Source: an uncultured Chloroflexota bacterium (lineage in GTDB: Bacteria; Chloroflexota; Limnocylindria; Limnocylindrales; CSP1-4). Taken from it: a stretch of DNA of 7,167 nucleotides. Under the pieces are notes generated by a model, which worked only from the letters and a program-made list of their open reading frames with translations, did not search any database and had not been told where the DNA came from. Below, piece by piece: positions 1 to 5,438 of the stretch (its first letter is position 1; each line of letters starts with the position of its first letter). The translations under genes and the position numbers were made by a program. The stretch is taken from NCBI GenBank assembly GCA_903930745.1, contig CAIYZX010000305.1, positions 1 to 7,167 on the forward strand, given 5' to 3'.

Positions 1-1722
1 GTGGTCGAGGTCGCGCCCGAGGTCGCGCCCGAGCCCGAGCCACCTGCTGTCCCCGAGCCGGTTGTCGAGGTCGCGCCCGAGCCCGAGCCGGAGCCTGAGC
101 CGGTGGCCGAGGTCGCGCCCGAGCCCGAGCCGGAGCCTGCGCCACCTGCTGTCCCCGAGCCGGTGGTCGAGGTCGAGCCCGAGCCCGAGCCGGAGCCTGA
201 GCCGGTGGTCGAGGTCGCGCCCGAGCCCGAGCCGGAGCCTGCGCCACCGCCGGTTGCCCCGATGTCGATCCCGGTCGCATCCGTGGCCCCGGAGCCGCCT
301 GCCGTGGTGGCTCCTCCGCCTGCCGTGGTGGCTCCTCCGCCTGCCGTGGTGGCTCCTCCGCCTGCTGTGGTGGCTCCTCCGCCTGCTCCCGCGATGCCGC
401 CTGCACCTGCACCCGAGCCCGCACCCGAGCCCGAGCCCGAGCCGGAGCCGGAGCCCGAGCCGGATCCCGAGCCCAAGGCCCGCAGCGGTGGCGCCACCAA
501 GAAGTTCTCCACCACCTTCGCGGCCGGAGCGTTGCCCGGCCCCGTCGGCAGCACGACGCCCACGCCGCCGGTCATCCCGCAGCCGCAGCCCCAGGTCCCG
601 GTCCAGGCTCCGCAGCCCACGCCCGCCAAGCCCGGTGGCGCCCACCCGCTCTGGGGCCAGCCGCAGCCGGTGGCTCCGCAACCCGTCACGCCCCAGCCGA
701 CGGCCACGCCCCAACCTGTCCAGCCCCAGCCCGTGGCTCCTGTGGTTCCGCTCCCGGTCCACGTGGAGCCGGCCCCGGTCCGCCCCGTCGCCCCGCAGCC
801 GCAGCAGCCTGCCGCAAGGGCGCCCCAGGCAGGCGACCAGCCGGCGGCGAGGCTCCCAACCGCCGAGGTTGCCGCCAAGCCCAAGGCGCCGGCCCAGGCC
901 GAGCAGCGCCAGGCCCAGGTGGGCGACCGCATCTGCGGCTCCTGCGGCGAGCCCAACGACCCGTCCCGCAAGTTCTGCCGCCGCTGCGGCGCCAGCCTGC
1001 AGACGGCCACGATCGTGGAGGAGCCCAGGCTTCCCTGGTGGAAGCGCCTCTTCGGCGGCAGCAAGAAGCCCAAGGCCTACGCCGCGGGCGAGCGCATCGC
1101 GTCGATGGAGTCCGGCTCCAAGTCCAAGGGCGGCGACAAGAGCCTTGTCGCGAAGCTCTTCACCGGCATGGGCCTCGTCCGGACGCTCATCGGCACCCTG
1201 GCGGCCCTGGGTCTCATCGGCTACGTGGCCATCCCAGGCGTCCAGTCCACCGTGAACAACGCGGTGGCGGGCGGCATCCCCGGGATCATCGAGACGATCC
1301 AGGGCTTCGTGAACCCCAAGTACGAGCCCGTCCGCCCCACGAAGGTCTCCGCCAACGGCGAGATCAAGGACCACGGCGTGGCCCTCATGTTCGACACCTT
1401 CACCAACACCGAGTTCCAGACGGACGCGAAGACGCCCGAGATCACGGTGACCCTCAAGGAGAAGGTGGACATTGGCGCCGTGATCATCCGGTCCGGATCG
1501 TCCAAGTCCTTCGTGGACCTGCGCCGGCCGTCCAAGATCGCCTTCGACTTCCCGGACGGGACCTCCATCACGGTGGACCTCGAGGACAAGAAGGATCCGC
1601 AGGAGTTCCGGACGGTGGAGGCGAAGGGCGTGGACACGTTCACGATCCGGATCCTGGACACCTTCGGGCCGGAGAACGCGCCGATCACCATCTCCGAGCT
1701 GGAGATCTTCGCGAAGGGCTGA
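1..1722 (+). CDS. Zinc-ribbon, single-pass membrane protein with Pro/Glu-rich N-terminal region and C-terminal discoidin-like (NADase-type glycan-binding-like) domain; 5' partial
   Basis: The frame is open from base 1 to the TGA at 1720-1722 and no start can be fixed. The GTG at 1-3 is probably an internal Val, because it falls inside the VxEVAPEPEP repeat. Order in the 573 visible residues: acidic Pro/Glu repeats (1-97); four PAVVAPP units (100-127); a second PEPEP block (about 137-158); a Pro/Gln-rich linker (about 193-285); a zinc ribbon with C312-x2-C315 and C326-x2-C329; a basic stretch (WWKRLFGGSKKPK, 346-358); one hydrophobic helix (about 392-412); and a beta-rich domain (about 440-573) containing FDTFTNTEF at 464-472. 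Zinc ribbon, TM and F5/8C-like exodomain fused together is a recurrent actinobacterial layout, and the exodomain resembles NADase-type glycan-binding domains. The basic residues before the helix put the N-terminus in the cytoplasm and the C-terminal domain outside. Substrate and partners are unknown. The fold assignment is by motif and pattern recognition, moderately sure; the coding call is sure. Confidence 0.9.
   Translation: MVEVAPEVAPEPEPPAVPEPVVEVAPEPEPEPEPVAEVAPEPEPEPAPPAVPEPVVEVEPEPEPEPEPVVEVAPEPEPEPAPPPVAPMSIPVASVAPEPPAVVAPPPAVVAPPPAVVAPPPAVVAPPPAPAMPPAPAPEPAPEPEPEPEPEPEPDPEPKARSGGATKKFSTTFAAGALPGPVGSTTPTPPVIPQPQPQVPVQAPQPTPAKPGGAHPLWGQPQPVAPQPVTPQPTATPQPVQPQPVAPVVPLPVHVEPAPVRPVAPQPQQPAARAPQAGDQPAARLPTAEVAAKPKAPAQAEQRQAQVGDRICGSCGEPNDPSRKFCRRCGASLQTATIVEEPRLPWWKRLFGGSKKPKAYAAGERIASMESGSKSKGGDKSLVAKLFTGMGLVRTLIGTLAALGLIGYVAIPGVQSTVNNAVAGGIPGIIETIQGFVNPKYEPVRPTKVSANGEIKDHGVALMFDTFTNTEFQTDAKTPEITVTLKEKVDIGAVIIRSGSSKSFVDLRRPSKIAFDFPDGTSITVDLEDKKDPQEFRTVEAKGVDTFTIRILDTFGPENAPITISELEIFAKG
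39..242 (+). repeat. Two tandem 102-bp higher-order repeats in the Pro/Glu-rich coding region
   Basis: Copy one is 39-140 and copy two is 141-242. They align without gaps and differ at about three bases (63/165, the gcg/gag codon, and the gcc/gtc codon). Each unit encodes 34 residues, so the period keeps the frame. Inside each unit is a roughly half-length sub-repeat of the form GAGGTCGCGCCCGAGCCC followed by GAGCCGGAGCCTG. A truncated third start (GCCACC) follows at 243, and a shortened form precedes position 39. The near-identity, including at silent positions, points to recent duplication by slippage or unequal recombination. Confidence 0.9.
298..381 (+). repeat. Four tandem 21-bp repeats encoding PAVVAPP
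   Basis: Units are 298-318, 319-339, 340-360 and 361-381. The first three are identical; the fourth carries one silent C-to-T change (GCC to GCT). Each encodes Pro-Ala-Val-Val-Ala-Pro-Pro, giving residues 100-127 of the membrane protein. A partial continuation (CCTGCTCC) follows at 382. The unit is a multiple of three, so copy number can change without a frameshift. The likely role is a stiff, extended proline-rich spacer. Confidence 0.92.
403..474 (+). repeat. Pro-Glu dipeptide microsatellite-like tract
   Basis: A run of GAGCCC/GAGCCG hexamers, beginning with a short Pro-Ala stretch, encodes alternating Pro and Glu (about residues 135-158 of the membrane protein), ending in DPEPK. It is compositionally the same as the Pro/Glu stretches inside the 102-bp units but separated from them by the PAVVAPP array. 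It is highly acidic and predicted to be disordered or polyproline-II-like. Confidence 0.8.
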
Positions 1723-1732
1723 GCCCTCGCAG

Positions 1733-1755
1733 GACCACACCCGCCGCCGGTGGTC
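1733..1755. terminator. Possible bidirectional hairpin between convergent genes
   Basis: The 37-bp gap between the two convergent stop codons holds the perfect inverted repeat GACCAC (1733-1738) and GTGGTC (1750-1755) around an 11-nt GC-rich loop. Its position between two convergent 3' ends fits a shared terminator. The stem is only 6 bp and there is no T-run on either side, so a canonical Rho-independent terminator is not shown. Short inverted repeats also arise by chance in such GC-rich DNA. Confidence 0.3.
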
Positions 1756-1759
1756 GCCC

Positions 1760-4700
1760 TCAGCGCAGGGCGGCCGCCAGCGTGGTGCCGCCGGGGATGC
1801 CCAGCGACTCGAGGACGAGCGCGTACTCGCGCCGGTCACGTGACGCGGCGCCCGCGTCGCCGGCGCGCTCTCGTGCGGTGATCAGCATCCGCCACAGGGC
1901 GTCCTGGCAGCGGTCCAGCTCCAGGCCAAGCCGGCACGCCCGGATCACCGTCGCGTGATCCTCGACCAGGAGCGCCTCGGACGCCAGGCCCTCCGCTGCC
2001 TCCAGCACCCTTGCCCGTGCCTGCTCCCGCCGCGCCGCGGCCCATTCGGCCGGGCCCTCCTCGGGCAGCAGCTCGCCCGCGTACGCGTCCAGCGCCTTCG
2101 AGAACCATGAAGCGGCGACAGCACCTGCGCCGCCTGCCCTCGCAGCCCTGCCGGCCGCGATGGCCTGGTCGAACCGGCCAAGGTCCACGTCCTGGGGCGT
2201 CACGTCCAGTCGGTAGGCGTCACCCTCCCGGACGAGAAGGCCGCTACCGAAGGGCTGGGCCGCCTGGTCCAGCTCGTGACGCAGCGACGAGAGCGCCACG
2301 TGCAGGTTGCGCGCACCGGCCGCGGCATCCGCGTCCGGCCAGAGTGCGTCCTGGATGACCTCGCGGTGGACCGGTGCACCTGCATGGACGGCCAGCAGCC
2401 GGAAGAGCGAGCGGACCCGCGGCTTGGCGCCCTCAAGCAGGATCCTGCGCCCATCCACCTCCAGGCGGCAGCCGCCCAGCAGCCTGATGCCGATGCGGCG
2501 ACCGGCTGTTCCCTCGGCGGCCTCGGCGGGGGCGTCTTCCCCGTCCTTGACCATGGTGGCCGTCAGCCGCTTCGCCCAGGCCGGCACCGCCAGCCCCACA
2601 CCCCTGGCGTGGGTGGCGACCTCCGCCGTGCCGTTGGCCACAGGAGCCTCCAGGCCAGGCGCCGCAACCGCGAGACGGGCAACCTCGGCGATCGCCTGGG
2701 CGCCGGGCACACCCGCGATCCGGCCCGTCCTGCCGGCGGCCAATGCAAGGTCCGGCCCCGCAGGAGCCTTGGGACCGGCAGCGGCCGCGAGCGCACGCAG
2801 TGCAGTCGCCCAGGCTTCAAGCACACCCGAGCCAAGGCCGTGGAACGCCTCGGCGGCATCCGCGGACACCACCTCCGCGGTGGCGGGATCGGTGGGGGCC
2901 GCCCAAGCCCGGGCCAGGGCGAGGAGGGCTGCCGGCCAGCGCTCGTCCCCGCGGGCCTCCACCGCCGGATGTTCCGGCACCGTGGACGAGCCAACGGCGG
3001 CGACAGGTCCCAGCGTCCGGGCGAGCGATCTGCCAAGGCGGGCGAGCCACGCGACGCCCATTCGCTCGGCGTCCTCGACCGCGGCATCGAACCTGCGCCC
3101 ATCCCATGGCTCCCCGGCCATCACTGCGGCCACGGCAACCCCCAGGTGGGCTGCGACGTGGGCCGTGGCTCCCTGGACACCGTCCTCGATGGCACGGTCA
3201 AGGCCGCGCCGGGCGCCCGCGACATCGCCGGCCGCGAGCGAGAGAAGCGCCGCGGTCACCGGCGCCGCCGGGTCGTCCAGGCGCAGCGCCTCGCGGGCGG
3301 CGCCCGCCGGGTCACGCACAAGGCCCGCGCGGAGCAGGCCCGCCGCATCGGGCGTGGGCAGGGCGTCGGGGTCCAGCCAGGCCGCCAGCGCGAGCCGCTC
3401 CCTCCGGGGCGCCTCCGCAGCGCGACTCATCCCAAGCCCCGCCTCCGCGTGCGCATAGGCCGCGATCGCCGCGCCGAATCGCCCGTCGTTGCGGGCCCGT
3501 CGAGCGGCCGCGAGCGCGACCCAGGGATCGTGCCGCTCGATGGCCGGCGGAAGGCCCTCCGTCCAGTGCTGAGCGCCGATCGCCGCCAGGCGTTCCCCCT
3601 GGCCGCCAAGCAGGCGCCGGACCGCGTCCAGGTCCTCCGCGCGCGAGTAGGCGCGGAGCGCCTCGGCGAGGAAGCCCGCGTCCTCCAGCAGGTGTCCGGC
3701 TGCGGCGTGGCGCTCGCGGACGGCCACCTCGCCCAGTTCCATCACCGCCACCCGGTCCAAGTACGAGCGCATGACCTCGTGATACCGGTACGCATCCTCG
3801 CCGTCCTCCGCGGGGACGGTGAAGACACCGCGACGCACCAGCTCCTCGAGCAGCGCCGCGCTCCCGGGCACGCCCCGCATCCGGTCGCAGAGACGACCGG
3901 TCAGGCGGCCCAGGACGTACGTGTCCAGCAGGAAGTCCTGCAGTTCCACGGGCAGCCCCACCATCACGTTCTGGGCGAGGTACTCCCTGAGCATGCGGCC
4001 ACCACCACCGGGGCCGCCGAGAAGACGGCGCCGCTCCTCCGCCGGCCGTCCTCGCGTCGCCAGGTGGAACAGCTGCAGGCCCGCCGCCCAGCCCTCAACC
4101 CGCCGCGCGAGGACCGCAAGATCCGCCGGGGGCACCGGGTCCCGGTAGACATCCCGAAACAGCTGCTCAACCTCCCATGACCGGAAGCGCAGGTCGTCGG
4201 ACTCGATCTCCAGCAGCTCCCCGGCCACCCGAAGGCGCGACAGGTGCAGCCGAGGGGCGACCCGTGTGCCCAGGACGAGGGTGAGCCAGCCGGGGGCCTG
4301 CTCCACGAGGCGTCCGAAGGCGGTCTCGGCGGCAGTTCCCTCCAGCGCATGGAAGTCATCCACGACGAGCAGCACCGGGGACCCCATCGCCGGAGCGCTG
4401 TCGGTGGCCACATCGTTGAGCGCGCGCAGTGCGCTGTCGACGGAGTGCCAGCCGCGCCGAAGACCGGGCACCACCGGCGCGAGGGCGGCCTCGAGATGGC
4501 GCGTGAACGTGGCCTCGTCCCCGTCCAGCGACTCCGCGCGGTACCAGGCGACCGGCGCGCCGGAGGCGGCGGCAAACTGGACAAGGAGGGTGGTCTTGCC
4601 GGACCCGGCGGGAGCGACGACCAGCGTCAGGCGGCGCCTCCAGGCCTCGTCCAACCGCGATTCCAGGCGCTGCCGGTGCAATGCGGCAAGCACGGGCATG

Positions 4701-4837
4701 CGCACCTTGGCGGCAACGACGTGCGATGCCACCCCGGTCCCGTCCTGCTCATCCGCGCGCCCGTGCGCGTCCCGCAATGCCCCGCTCCCCTTCCCTGCCA
4801 CCAGGGTGCCGGCGGACGCGATCAGGCGCGCAGGCAC
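1760..4837 (-). CDS. MalT/LAL-like STAND ATPase transcriptional regulator with C-terminal winged helix and BTAD domain
   Basis: The 1025-residue frame encodes a large regulator likely to bind ATP and DNA. Residues 43-95 match the MalT/LAL start, with Walker A APAGSGKTT at 75-83. Walker B is LLVVDD (156-161), followed by a sensor-like GTR (190-192), the stretch ELLEIESDDLRFRSWEVEQL (207-226), and EGWAAGLQL (248-256). An Ala-rich helical region, probably degenerate TPR-like repeats, spans about 370-760. An OmpR/SARP-type winged helix follows at about 784-878 (ARNLHVALSSLRHELD at 842-857), then a BTAD helical domain at about 884-1020. MalT and LAL proteins usually end in a LuxR-type HTH, and AfsR carries winged helix and BTAD at its N-terminus, so this is the reversed arrangement. 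Start: GTG at 4835-4837 has no clear ribosome site and adds about 40 unaligned residues. GTG at 4730-4732 (residue 36), with AGGA 10 nt upstream, is a credible alternative. It lies 102 bp downstream of the sensor gene. Ligand and target genes are unknown. Confidence 0.94.
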   Translation of the reverse strand: MPARLIASAGTLVAGKGSGALRDAHGRADEQDGTGVASHVVAAKVRMPVLAALHRQRLESRLDEAWRRRLTLVVAPAGSGKTTLLVQFAAASGAPVAWYRAESLDGDEATFTRHLEAALAPVVPGLRRGWHSVDSALRALNDVATDSAPAMGSPVLLVVDDFHALEGTAAETAFGRLVEQAPGWLTLVLGTRVAPRLHLSRLRVAGELLEIESDDLRFRSWEVEQLFRDVYRDPVPPADLAVLARRVEGWAAGLQLFHLATRGRPAEERRRLLGGPGGGGRMLREYLAQNVMVGLPVELQDFLLDTYVLGRLTGRLCDRMRGVPGSAALLEELVRRGVFTVPAEDGEDAYRYHEVMRSYLDRVAVMELGEVAVRERHAAAGHLLEDAGFLAEALRAYSRAEDLDAVRRLLGGQGERLAAIGAQHWTEGLPPAIERHDPWVALAAARRARNDGRFGAAIAAYAHAEAGLGMSRAAEAPRRERLALAAWLDPDALPTPDAAGLLRAGLVRDPAGAAREALRLDDPAAPVTAALLSLAAGDVAGARRGLDRAIEDGVQGATAHVAAHLGVAVAAVMAGEPWDGRRFDAAVEDAERMGVAWLARLGRSLARTLGPVAAVGSSTVPEHPAVEARGDERWPAALLALARAWAAPTDPATAEVVSADAAEAFHGLGSGVLEAWATALRALAAAAGPKAPAGPDLALAAGRTGRIAGVPGAQAIAEVARLAVAAPGLEAPVANGTAEVATHARGVGLAVPAWAKRLTATMVKDGEDAPAEAAEGTAGRRIGIRLLGGCRLEVDGRRILLEGAKPRVRSLFRLLAVHAGAPVHREVIQDALWPDADAAAGARNLHVALSSLRHELDQAAQPFGSGLLVREGDAYRLDVTPQDVDLGRFDQAIAAGRAARAGGAGAVAASWFSKALDAYAGELLPEEGPAEWAAARREQARARVLEAAEGLASEALLVEDHATVIRACRLGLELDRCQDALWRMLITARERAGDAGAASRDRREYALVLESLGIPGGTTLAAALR

Positions 4838-4939
4838 TGGTACGGGTGGATCGTGCCACCAACGGGGCGTGCAGGTCTACGGAGTTGTCCACGTAACGCA
4901 CCAATCCGCCCTCGACAACGTGGCCGGCCTCCGGTTCGG
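4838..4939 (-). promoter_or_regulatory. 102-bp intergenic region upstream of the BTAD regulator gene
   Basis: This is the only gap between the two minus-strand genes. Read on the minus strand it is slightly less GC-rich than its flanks. It holds a weak promoter-like pair, TTGTCG (4918-4913) and TACGTG (4895-4890), 17 bp apart; the -10 half matches poorly. It also contains two TTGGTG direct repeats (4904-4899 and 4862-4857), 42 bp apart. No terminator hairpin with a T-run is seen, so read-through from the sensor gene is possible. Nothing here is strong enough to name a promoter or operator with confidence. Confidence 0.25.
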
Positions 4940-5438
4940 TCAGCGGGCCGGCGGGTCCTGCGGCGCGGTGCGGGCCAGCTGCGGGCCGAGCAGCGGGCCG
5001 GCGTGTGCGGCAACCGCGGAGATCATGCGCACGTTGCGCGCGATCCACGTCTCCGGGCTCTCGGCTGATCCGGCGGCGAACAGCACCGCCACGACGTGGC
5101 CGCGGCTCCTGATCGGCGCGGCAACAAGCGCCGTGCCCACGAGGGCGGGCTTCACGAGCCGCGGATCCACTCTCCCGTCGGCGAAGTTGTCCGCCCACGG
5201 ACCAGTCACCACCCTGGCGCGAACATGCCGCGCATGCGCCGGCGTTGCAGGGACGCCAACGACCACCGGCGGCTGGGGGCCGCGGACGGCGATGGGCACC
5301 ACCTCGTCGCTGTCCGGAGGCAGGCGGGCCACCCACGCGGACAGCACCCCGGCGAAGCCGGCCACCACGTCGCAGATCCGCTCCGCGGTCTCCGTGGCGT
5401 CCTCGCCGGCGTCGATCCGCCCGATGGCATCCTCCAGC
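4940..5438 (-). other. C-terminal GAF domain of the sensor
   Basis: This covers residues 564-729 of the sensor. The opening helix (LEDAIGRIDAGEDATETAERICDVV, residues 565-589, read here as positions only) is followed by beta-strand-rich segments, GPWADNF at 643-649, VGTALVAAPI at 664-673, and a closing helix ending in AHAGPLLGPQLA at 709-719. The GPW motif and the closing helix resemble the GAF module that in other high-GC bacteria often precedes a c-di-GMP EAL domain. Here the protein ends ten residues after that helix. The similarity is from memory of the family and not from an alignment. Confidence 0.6.

Noticed and set aside
1..480. CRISPR or satellite-like array
   Set aside because: Repeats are contiguous, in-frame and protein-coding, with no unique spacers; they are coding tandem repeats.
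62..1255. Ser/Arg/Pro-rich 397-codon plus-strand frame
   Set aside because: It is the shifted reading of the Pro/Glu repeats; the periodicity comes from the real gene and it stops before the conserved C-terminal domain.
2276..4180. 634-codon open frame on the plus strand opposite the regulator gene
   Set aside because: It lies wholly antisense to a gene with clear motifs, is rich in Arg/Gly/Pro/Ala with no domain, and is what high GC at third positions produces on the other strand.
4857..4904. TTGGTG direct repeat as an operator
   Set aside because: Two 6-bp matches 42 bp apart in 102 bp can arise by chance and flanking bases do not agree.
4838..4939. Remnant of an EAL or kinase domain after the sensor stop
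   Set aside because: All three minus-strand frames were read by eye; none shows EAL, GGDEF or kinase motifs, and the following gene begins directly after.
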